Source: Betaproteobacteria bacterium (GTDB lineage: Bacteria > Pseudomonadota > Gammaproteobacteria > Burkholderiales > Usitatibacteraceae). Taken from it: DNA of 5,006 nt. Shown one piece after another: positions 1-5,006 of this stretch. The DNA lies in the NCBI GenBank assembly GCA_003105245.1, contig PQAI01000236.1, positions 1,234 through 6,239 on the forward strand. The letters are read 5' to 3'. The notes beneath the pieces are model-generated. The model made no database searches. It was not told the DNA's origin and saw only the letters and a program-made list of their open reading frames with translations. How positions within the stretch are numbered: position 1 is the stretch's first letter; each line of letters starts with the position of its first letter. Both the position numbers and the translations under genes were made by a program.

Positions 1-449
1 ACGGTGAGGACCGATTCGCCCCGCGCCGGATCGGACTCGAGCCGGTAGCGGCCGTTGCCGCGGAACTGGAAGCGTCCCTCCGGCGTGGAGACGAAGTAGG
101 ACTCGTTCTTGCCGACTTCGCGCAGGCGCAGCGTGAGCGCGCCCCGCGTCACGTGCGCCTGGAAGCTCTCGTTGTCCAGGCGAAGGATGTCGAGCTGGGT
201 GGTCTCGCCGAGCCGCAGGGCGGTGGCCCCGAAGAGGATCTCGGCGCGGGCGCCGGGTTCGGTCCACACGGAGTTCTCGCCGGTGAGGGTGGCGTTGATG
301 CGCGCGCCCTCCCAGCCCACGTCGGGATCGACGTACACCGCGGCTTCCCCCTCCACGAGGGACAGCCGTGCCACCCGACCGGGCGGATCCGCCGCCCAGG
401 CGGCGAGCGAGAGCACGGCGAGCGAAAGCAAGGCGGCCAGTCGTTTCAT
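1..449 (-). CDS. Secreted FecR-domain / DUF6600-like protein, N-terminal part (cut by window edge)
   Basis: The minus-strand reading frame starts at ATG 449-447 and runs open off the left edge, giving 149 complete codons. The start MKRLAALLSLAVLSLAAWAA is a classic Sec signal peptide: two basic residues, a hydrophobic core, and an A-W-A / W-A-A cleavage motif near residues 19-20. The mature part begins DPPGRVARLSLVEGEA. Around residues 62-110 it has the pattern WTEPGARAEILFG, then LRLGETTQLDIL, then VTRGALTLRLRE. This matches my memory of the FecR-like domain at the front of DUF6600 proteins, which are common in betaproteobacteria. Members are exported, usually several hundred residues long with a Tyr/Trp/Pro-rich C-terminal half, and of unknown function; that half would lie outside the window. 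A purine stretch (AAAAGGG on the coding strand, 6 bases before ATG) is a fair ribosome binding site. The gene is divergent from the AsmA-like gene. Family call is fairly sure, function unknown. Confidence 0.85.
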   Translation of the reverse strand, partial: MKRLAALLSLAVLSLAAWAADPPGRVARLSLVEGEAAVYVDPDVGWEGARINATLTGENSVWTEPGARAEILFGATALRLGETTQLDILRLDNESFQAHVTRGALTLRLREVGKNESYFVSTPEGRFQFRGNGRYRLESDPARGESVLT

Positions 450-472
450 GTCAGACCCTTTTCCCGAGATCG

Positions 473-487
473 CCGGCGAAACGCCGG
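473..487. repeat. Perfect 6-bp inverted repeat, 3-base loop
   Basis: CCGGCG, then AAA, then CGCCGG, read directly from the sequence. It lies 23 bases upstream of the minus-strand start codon, so it probably falls in the 5' leader of the FecR/DUF6600-like mRNA and could form a small hairpin there. No T run follows it on either strand, so it is not an intrinsic terminator. In DNA this GC-rich a repeat of this size may be chance. Confidence 0.45.
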
Positions 488-503
488 TTCCGTGATGGCA
501 TAA

Positions 504-522
504 CGGCCGGCCCCCGCGGCCG
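504..522. repeat. Perfect 6-bp inverted repeat, 7-base loop
   Basis: CGGCCG at 504-509 pairs with CGGCCG at 517-522 around a C-rich 7-base loop. It is the second of three inverted repeats in the divergent promoter region. There is no adjacent T tract, so terminator function is unlikely. An operator half-site pair or chance GC-rich self-complementarity are both possible. Confidence 0.4.
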
Positions 523-549
523 GAATACAGCACGGCGTGTAACAAACGG

Positions 550-571
550 TGTCCGTCGGCTGCCGACGACA
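550..571. repeat. Bulged 9-bp inverted repeat, 3-base loop
   Basis: TGT (550-552), one unpaired C, then CGTCGG (554-559) pair with CCGACG (563-568) and ACA (569-571) around the loop CTG. It is the longest self-complementary element in the gap and lies about 20 bases upstream of the candidate -35 box at 592-597. That position would suit an operator or activator site, but no regulator can be named. It lacks the T tract of a terminator. Confidence 0.45.
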
Positions 572-591
572 GCCTACCCCAAGGGCAGGAA

Positions 592-620
592 TTTCCAACA
601 CCCTGAATTCATGCCATTAT
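592..620 (+). promoter_or_regulatory. Candidate sigma-70 promoter for the AsmA-like gene
   Basis: TTTCCA (592-597) matches the -35 consensus TTGACA at 4 of 6 positions. CATTAT (615-620) matches the -10 consensus TATAAT at 4 of 6 positions. The spacer is exactly 17 bases, and the element sits in the most A/T-rich patch of the intergenic region. Transcription would start near 627, leaving a leader of about 110 bases before the ATG at 737. This is a consensus match only, with no experimental support. Confidence 0.35.
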
Positions 621-736
621 TGCCGTGGAATCCTGCGTCGGCGCGGCGGGGTCCGGGACCGACGTGATTGCTCCCTGCAATGCCGCACCGCCGGCGCCTT
701 CCGCCAGCGAAGAAGAACTCTCCCCGGGACCATCGG

Positions 737-3700
737 ATGGACAAGACCACCGTCTTCACCAAGACCGCGAAGGGCATCACCCAGGTCAACCAGCGCTCGG
801 CATCCCTCTCGAAGGACCTGATGAAGGTCCTCAAGCTCGTCGACGGGAAGTCCACCTTCGCCCAGATCATGGAGAAGGCGGAGGTCGACAAGCCGGTCCT
901 CGAGAAGGCGATGAACACGCTGATCAAGGACGGCTTCGCGCGCGTCTTCGAGACGAAGAAGGAGCCGGATCCCTTCGGCGAGGACGATTTCGACTTCACG
1001 GCCCCGGGCAAGCTCCCCGGCGCCACGCAGCGCGTGGTGGCCGCCGCCGCCCTGGACATCAGCGAGCTCTCCCGCCAGCAGGAAAAGGCGGAAGCCGACC
1101 GCAAGGCGCGCGAGAACGCGCAGAACGCCGCGCGCGACAAGGCGCGGCAGGGCGCCGAGGCGAGGGCCGCCGCGGAAGCCGAGGCGAAGGCCAGGGCCGA
1201 GGCGGAAATGCGCGCCATGGAGCAGGCCCGGCGCGCCAAGGAAGCTTCCGAGAGAGCCAGGGCCGAGCTCGACGCCAAGACGCGCGAGGAGGAGGTCCGC
1301 CGCAAGGCCGCCGCCGAGCACGCCGCCAAGCTCGCCGCCGAGCAGAAGGCGAAGGAAGAGGTGGTGGCCCGCGAGCTCGCGGAACTCAAGGCCAGGGCCC
1401 AGGCGGAAGCCGACGCCCGGGCCCGCGCCGAGCTGGAGGCGAAGGTCAAGGCCGAGGAGGAACGCAAGCGGGTGATGGGCGAGGCGCTCGCCAAGGCGGC
1501 GGCGGAAGAAAAGGTGAGGGAAGAGGCCGAGGCGCAGCGGCTCGCCGAGGCGCGCGCCAAGGCGGAGCGGGAAGCCCGCGCGCTCGCCGATGCGCGCGCG
1601 AAGGCCGAAGCGGAGGCGCAGGCCCTCGCCAAGGCGCGGGTCGAGGCCGAGGCCGCGGCCGCCAGGCAGGCGCAGGTAGCCGTGGGCGCCGAGCAGGAGC
1701 TCAAGGCGCGGCTCAAGGAGGAGATCGAGGCGCGCATCCGCGGCGAGATGGAGGCGCTGCTGCGCGACGAGATCGAGGAGAAGGCGCGCGCCGAGATGCA
1801 GGCCCAGATCATGGCCGAGGCCCGGCTCGCCGCGAAGGCGGAGCTCGAGGAGCGGCTGCGCGAGGAGCGCGAGGCGCTGCAGAAGGCCGAGATGGAAGTG
1901 CGCATCCAGGCCGAGCGCGCCGCCAAGGAGCGCGCCGACCAGGAAATGAAGCTGCGCGAGGAAGCGGAGGCGAGGGCCGCCGCCGAATCCGCCGCGCGCG
2001 AGAAGGCGGAGGAGGAGACCCGCAGGCTGCGCCGTCTCGAGGCGAGGGCCCGCGAGGAAGCCGAAGCCGCAGCCCGCGAGAAGGAGGCCGCCGCCTCGCT
2101 CGCCGCCAAGGAGCGCGCCGAAGCCCAGGCGAGGCTCGATGCCGAGCGCAAGGCCAAGATCGAGGCCGAGGCGCGCGCCATGGTCGAGGCCGAGGAGCGC
2201 GAGCGCCGCGAGAAGGAGCTCGCCGGCAAGATCGAGGCGGAACGCAAGGCGCGCGAGGAGGCGGAGAAGCGCGCCCGTATCGAGGCCAGGGCCCGCGAGA
2301 CGGTCGAGGAGACCACGCGCGAGAAGGTGAAGGCCGAGATCGAGGGCGACATGACCCGCCGCGCCGAGCTCGAGGGCAAGGCGCAGGCCAAGGCCTACAT
2401 GCAGGCCAAGCAGCAGGCCGAGCTCGACGAGGAGGCCAGGATCCGCTCCGAGCAGGAGAGGAAGGCGCGCGAGATCGCCGAGGTCCTGCGCACCAAGGTC
2501 GAGTCCGATGCCGCCGAGGAGGCCGCAGCCCCGGTCAAGCGCCGCCCGCGGCGCAAGGTCAACTGGGTGCGCAACATCGTGATGGGCCTCGCTGCGCTGC
2601 TCGTGATCGGCGTGGGCCTGCTGCACGTGGTGCCGCTGCGCGGCTTCGCCAACAAGCTGGAGAAGGGCATCGGCGGCTGGCTGCACGAGGAGGTCTCGAT
2701 CTCCAACCTCAAGTTCTCGCTCATCCCCTCGCCGCACCTGAAGATCGAGGGCTTCACCGTCGGCAAGGCGCTCGACGCCAAGGCGACCCACGGCCGCCTC
2801 TTCGTGGACATCCCGGCCCTGCTGGGCGACAAGGTGGTGATCAACGTCCTGGAGCTGGAGAACGTCTCCATCACCGGCGAGGCGCCGCGGCGAATCCTGT
2901 CGTGGGGCAAGGTCGAGGGCAAGGCCGAGTCCGCGGTGATCGAGTCGGTGCGGCTTCGCGGCGTGAAGCTCGACGTGAAGCCGGAGCTCAAGCCCTTCGA
3001 GGCCACGCTCGCCTTCGGCCGCGACGGCAAGTTCAAGAGCGCCAACCTCTCCGGCGAGGGCAAGTGGAGCGGCACGATCCGCCCGGTGGAGGGCGGATAC
3101 GACGTGGGCTTCAGCGCCCGCAGCTGGGAGCTGCCGCTCGGCGCGCCGATCCCGGTGAGCGACGTCACCGCCAAGGGTCTCCTCACGCCCAACGACATCA
3201 CCTTCTCGGAGTTCGAGGCCGACGCGCTCGAGGGCAAGGTGAACGGCACGCTCAAGGTGACCTGGGGCGGCGGCGCGGTGCGGCTCGCCTCCGACCTCGC
3301 GCTCGCGCGCGTGCGCGCCGACCAGCTGATGGGCGCGTTCACCAAGGACATCGCGGTGACCGGCAAGCTCGAGGGCAACTTCACCGTCGCCGCCGAGTCG
3401 GCGGCCCTGGAGAGCCTGCTCGCGGTCCCGCGCGCGCAGGGCAAGTTCCGCCTGGCCGACGGGTCGGTGTCCAACGCCGACCTCGTGGCCGCGATGCAGT
3501 CGCCCGATGCGGCCGGCCGCGCCGGGGTGACCAAGTTCGCGGAGCTCACGGGCGAGTTCGGCGCCGGCGAGGGCCGCGTGGCCTACCGCAACCTCAACCT
3601 GCAGGGCGGCGTGCTGCGCGGCGGCGGCAACATCGACATCGGCCACAACGGCGCCCTGTCGGGGCGGCTGTCGGTGGAGATCCGCTCCAACGTCGCCCAG

Positions 3701-3763
3701 GACCGCGGCGGGTTCGCCGTCTCGGGCTCGGTGGCCAAGCCCATCCTGCGCCGCGGCGGCTGA
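737..3763 (+). CDS. Single-pass AsmA-like protein with N-terminal winged-helix-like domain and long charged helix
   Basis: The protein has 1008 residues. Residues 1-75 (MDKTTVFTKTAKG onward) look like a compact helical or winged-helix-like domain ending LIKDGFARVFE, followed by an acidic linker. Residues 106-595 are almost all Ala, Glu, Lys and Arg. No proline occurs between P94 and P599, and the only aromatic residue I see there is Y554, so a very long helix is expected. A basic patch (601-606) precedes one membrane span at about 614-634, which puts the N-terminus in the cytoplasm. After it, residues 635-715 match the AsmA N-terminal pattern (SISNLKFSLIPSPHLKIEGFTVG), and residues 876-1008 match the AsmA-like C-terminal region (GKFRLADGSVSNADL, then alternating beta-like repeats). 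AsmA-family proteins are inner-membrane-anchored beta-groove proteins tied to phospholipid transport and outer-membrane homeostasis. Start: ATG 737 fits the conserved-looking N-terminus. TTG 668 and ATG 680 are in frame but add an Arg/Pro-rich stretch with no ribosome site. The site before 737 is weak (GGGA, 7 bases away). Exact role unknown. Confidence 0.88.
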   Translation: MDKTTVFTKTAKGITQVNQRSASLSKDLMKVLKLVDGKSTFAQIMEKAEVDKPVLEKAMNTLIKDGFARVFETKKEPDPFGEDDFDFTAPGKLPGATQRVVAAAALDISELSRQQEKAEADRKARENAQNAARDKARQGAEARAAAEAEAKARAEAEMRAMEQARRAKEASERARAELDAKTREEEVRRKAAAEHAAKLAAEQKAKEEVVARELAELKARAQAEADARARAELEAKVKAEEERKRVMGEALAKAAAEEKVREEAEAQRLAEARAKAEREARALADARAKAEAEAQALAKARVEAEAAAARQAQVAVGAEQELKARLKEEIEARIRGEMEALLRDEIEEKARAEMQAQIMAEARLAAKAELEERLREEREALQKAEMEVRIQAERAAKERADQEMKLREEAEARAAAESAAREKAEEETRRLRRLEARAREEAEAAAREKEAAASLAAKERAEAQARLDAERKAKIEAEARAMVEAEERERREKELAGKIEAERKAREEAEKRARIEARARETVEETTREKVKAEIEGDMTRRAELEGKAQAKAYMQAKQQAELDEEARIRSEQERKAREIAEVLRTKVESDAAEEAAAPVKRRPRRKVNWVRNIVMGLAALLVIGVGLLHVVPLRGFANKLEKGIGGWLHEEVSISNLKFSLIPSPHLKIEGFTVGKALDAKATHGRLFVDIPALLGDKVVINVLELENVSITGEAPRRILSWGKVEGKAESAVIESVRLRGVKLDVKPELKPFEATLAFGRDGKFKSANLSGEGKWSGTIRPVEGGYDVGFSARSWELPLGAPIPVSDVTAKGLLTPNDITFSEFEADALEGKVNGTLKVTWGGGAVRLASDLALARVRADQLMGAFTKDIAVTGKLEGNFTVAAESAALESLLAVPRAQGKFRLADGSVSNADLVAAMQSPDAAGRAGVTKFAELTGEFGAGEGRVAYRNLNLQGGVLRGGGNIDIGHNGALSGRLSVEIRSNVAQDRGGFAVSGSVAKPILRRGG
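1052..2521 (+). other. Ala/Glu/Lys/Arg-rich long-helix region within the AsmA-like protein
   Basis: This segment encodes about residues 106-595 of the preceding protein. It is built from degenerate motifs such as EARAAAE, EARAREEAE and KARAEAE rather than exact tandem repeats. Composition resembles the helical domain of TolA and charged single-alpha-helix or coiled-coil proteins. As one continuous helix it would be about 73 nm long (490 residues at 0.15 nm each). Arginine is often AGG here (13 in-frame AGG plus one AGA counted), whereas I find none in the AsmA part of the gene. Low complexity means database hits to TolA or other coiled-coil proteins would be compositional, not evidence of homology. 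Confidence 0.8.
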
Positions 3764-3774
3764 AGCCCGACTTG
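3762..3774 (+). promoter_or_regulatory. Weak ribosome binding site and TTG start, overlapping the upstream stop codon
   Basis: GAAG (3762-3765) overlaps the TGA stop of the AsmA-like gene and lies 6 bases before TTG 3772. The arrangement suggests translational coupling: ribosomes ending on the AsmA-like frame would be delivered to the ABC transporter start. No ATG or GTG exists in this frame between the upstream stop and ATG 3844. Confidence 0.45.
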
Positions 3775-5006
3775 GCCTCCGCGCCGCGCGCGGCGCCGGC
3801 GCCGGCCCGCGCCGGGATCGCGCGCCTCCTTCCGCTCTTCCGGATGCTCGCGCCTTACCGCGCGCGCATCGCGCTCGCCTTCGCGGCGCTGCTGGTGTCG
3901 GCGGCCATGGTCCTGGTGATCGGCGAGGGCCTCAAGCGCGTCATCGACGAGGGGTTCGGCCGCGGGCGCGCGGACCTGCTCGACGCGTGGGTGGCCGCGC
4001 TCGCCGCCCTCATCGCGGTGCTGGGCGCCGTGACCTGGCTTCGCGTCTACAACGTCTACTGGATCGGGGCGCGCTTCACCGCCGACCTGCGCCGGCGCGT
4101 CTACGGCCACATGCTCGGGCTCTCGTCCTCGTTCTTCGAGTCCGCGCGCACCGGCGAGGTGATCTCGCGCCTCACCGCCGACGTGACGCTGGTGGAGACC
4201 GTGATGGGCGGCACGCTCCTCTACGCGCTGCGCATGGCCTTCACGCTCGCCGGCTGCGCCGTGATGCTCGCGGTGACGAGCGTGAAGCTCTCCGTGCTCG
4301 CGCTCGCCTGCCTGCCCGTGGTGGTGCTGCCCATCGGGCTGCTGGGGCGGCGCGTGCGCCGGCTCTCGCGCGAGGCCCAGGACCGGCTGGCGGAAGTGTC
4401 GTCGCACGCCGACGAGACGCTGCACGAGATCCGCACCGTGCAGGCCTACGCCCACGAGGCGCAGGAGGAGAGGACCTTCGGCTCGCTCACGGAGGCCGTG
4501 TTCGCGGCGAGCCTGCGCCGCACTTCCTCGCTCGCGCTGCTCATCGCGGCGGTGATCGTGCTCGCCTTCGGGGCCGTGGGACTGCTGCTGTGGGTCGGCG
4601 CGCACGACGTGCTGGCCGGCCGCCTCTCGGCGGGGAGCCTCACCGCCTTCATCTTCTATTCCGTCATCGTGGCCAACGCCACCTTCGTCATCGCCGAGGC
4701 CTGGGGCGAGCTGCAGCGCGCGGCGGGCGCCTCGGAGCGGCTGACCGAGATCCTCGCCACCGAGCCCGCGATCCGCGCCCCCGAAAGCCCCGCGCCGCTG
4801 CCGGAGCCCGGCGAGGGGCGCGTCGAGCTCTCGGGCGTGGGCTTCCGCTATCCCTCGCGGCCGGATTCCGCCGCCCTCGAGGACTTCGCGCTCTCGGTCT
4901 CGCCCGGCGAGGTCGTGGCGCTCGTCGGTCCCTCGGGCGCCGGCAAGACGACCGTGTTCCAGCTTCTCCTGCGCTTCTACGACCCGCAGGAGGGCACGGT
5001 GCGCCT
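3772..5006 (+). CDS. MsbA-type ABC half-transporter (permease fused to ATPase), N-terminal part, cut by window edge
   Basis: The frame is open from the stop at 3761 to the right edge: 411 complete codons from TTG 3772. It shows the type I ABC exporter layout: six likely membrane spans at about 33-53, 73-93, 149-169, 172-192, 253-275 and 287-307, with the coupling-region motif SSFFESARTGEVISRLTADV between spans 2 and 3. The nucleotide-binding domain then begins: A-loop Tyr360 in FRYPSRPD, Walker A GPSGAGKT at 386-393 (Lys392), then LLLRFYDPQEG. The Q-loop, signature and Walker B motifs lie outside the window. The wording closely resembles the proteobacterial MsbA-related family (TIGR02204, from memory), whose substrate is not established; it would act as a dimer in the inner membrane. 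Start choice: TTG 3772 keeps the N-terminal helix before span 1 (IARLLPLFRMLAPYRARIA) and has a weak GAAG site 6 bases upstream. The only ATG alternative, 3844, has no ribosome site. Only 8 bases separate it from the AsmA-like gene, so co-transcription is likely. Family sure, start moderate. Confidence 0.9.
   Translation, partial: MASAPRAAPAPARAGIARLLPLFRMLAPYRARIALAFAALLVSAAMVLVIGEGLKRVIDEGFGRGRADLLDAWVAALAALIAVLGAVTWLRVYNVYWIGARFTADLRRRVYGHMLGLSSSFFESARTGEVISRLTADVTLVETVMGGTLLYALRMAFTLAGCAVMLAVTSVKLSVLALACLPVVVLPIGLLGRRVRRLSREAQDRLAEVSSHADETLHEIRTVQAYAHEAQEERTFGSLTEAVFAASLRRTSSLALLIAAVIVLAFGAVGLLLWVGAHDVLAGRLSAGSLTAFIFYSVIVANATFVIAEAWGELQRAAGASERLTEILATEPAIRAPESPAPLPEPGEGRVELSGVGFRYPSRPDSAALEDFALSVSPGEVVALVGPSGAGKTTVFQLLLRFYDPQEGTVR
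3781..3796. repeat. Perfect 16-bp GC-only palindrome in the first codons of the ABC transporter
   Basis: GCGCCGCGCGCGGCGC equals its own reverse complement. It starts 6 bases after the proposed TTG start codon and encodes part of the Ala/Pro/Arg-rich N-terminus (APRAAPAPARAG). A strong RNA structure here could lower initiation unless ribosomes arrive from the upstream gene. No T tract follows, so it is not a terminator. Chance formation is quite possible given a local run of only G and C. Confidence 0.5.

Larger units (their letters stand above)
450..736. other. Divergent intergenic region, about 287 bp, no gene seen
   Basis: This gap separates two genes that point away from each other, so it should hold the promoters of both. 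Its middle (about 586-630) is clearly richer in A/T than the surrounding DNA and contains the best rightward promoter candidate. It also holds three short inverted repeats (473-487, 504-522 and 550-571). Open frames crossing it are short and look like chance products of GC-rich sequence. I see no tRNA, no small conserved gene and no T-tract terminator. Confidence 0.6.

Noticed and set aside
109..503. Plus-strand open frames opposite the FecR/DUF6600-like gene
   Set aside because: They have Arg/Ser/Pro-rich or Gly-rich composition and no domain. The minus-strand frame has a textbook signal peptide and a FecR-like pattern.
524..529. A possible extended -10 box on the minus strand (TGC then TGTATT) for the FecR/DUF6600-like gene
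   Set aside because: The hexamer matches only 4 of 6 consensus positions and I found no acceptable -35 box 15-19 bases upstream, so it is too weak to list as a promoter.
574..2391. A 605-codon Ser/Ala/Arg-rich open frame on the minus strand
   Set aside because: The product is almost entirely Ser, Ala and Arg, as expected from reading the complement of repeated GCC/GAG/AAG codons in another frame. It has no domain and lies opposite the helix region.
1052..2521. Calling the central gene tolA because of its Ala/Glu/Lys-rich helix
   Set aside because: TolA has its membrane span at the N-terminus, a periplasmic helix and a C-terminal TolA III domain. Here the helix precedes the membrane span and the C-terminus is AsmA-like, so the similarity is compositional only.
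617..3646. A 1009-codon open frame on the minus strand, antisense to the AsmA-like gene
   Set aside because: It is aligned codon-for-codon with the real gene, so it could only be stopped by TTA, CTA or TCA codons, which are almost absent in this GC-rich gene. Its product is a low-complexity Leu/Gly/Ala/Arg/His protein with no recognisable domain. The plus-strand frame has AsmA motifs and a proper membrane span.
3764..3830. A terminator between the AsmA-like gene and the ABC transporter
   Set aside because: The GC-rich palindrome at 3781-3796 has no T tract after it and lies within the likely coding sequence of the transporter.
3583..4605. A 340-codon minus-strand frame opposite the ABC transporter
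   Set aside because: Its His/Arg/Glu-rich composition is typical of shadow frames, and it overlaps a plus-strand gene with unmistakable ABC transporter motifs.

Overview
The window is strongly GC-rich chromosomal DNA. Gene content and codon choice suggest a high-GC betaproteobacterium (Burkholderiales, Rhodocyclales or Nitrosomonadales type). That placement is an inference from protein resemblance; there is no RNA gene or marker gene to confirm it. I see no tRNA, rRNA, CRISPR array, insertion sequence or phage gene.

Layout. (1) Positions 1-449, minus strand: the N-terminal 149 codons of a secreted FecR/DUF6600-like protein with a clear signal peptide, cut by the left edge. (2) Positions 450-736: a divergent intergenic region with three short inverted repeats and one plausible sigma-70 promoter facing right (592-620). 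(3) Positions 737-3763, plus strand: a 1008-residue protein made of a small predicted winged-helix-like N-terminal domain, about 490 residues of proline-free Ala/Glu/Lys/Arg helix, one transmembrane segment, and a periplasmic AsmA-like domain. (4) Positions 3772-5006, plus strand: the N-terminal 411 codons of an MsbA-type ABC half-transporter, apparently starting at TTG 8 bases after the previous stop and cut by the right edge inside the nucleotide-binding domain, just past Walker A.

How the genes may work together. The AsmA-like protein and the ABC exporter look like one transcription unit: same strand, an 8-base gap and no terminator between them. AsmA-family proteins are linked to phospholipid transport and outer-membrane homeostasis, and MsbA-type transporters move lipids or amphipathic substrates across the inner membrane. 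A shared envelope or lipid role is therefore reasonable, but nothing in the sequence identifies a substrate. The divergent FecR/DUF6600-like protein is also exported.

The most unusual item is the architecture of the central protein: a very long charged cytoplasmic helix joins a putative regulatory domain to a periplasmic AsmA domain across one membrane span. The helix also has its own arginine codon usage (AGG) and a stretch with a 4-residue hydrophobic stripe. I found no convincing evidence of a wholly new multi-gene system.
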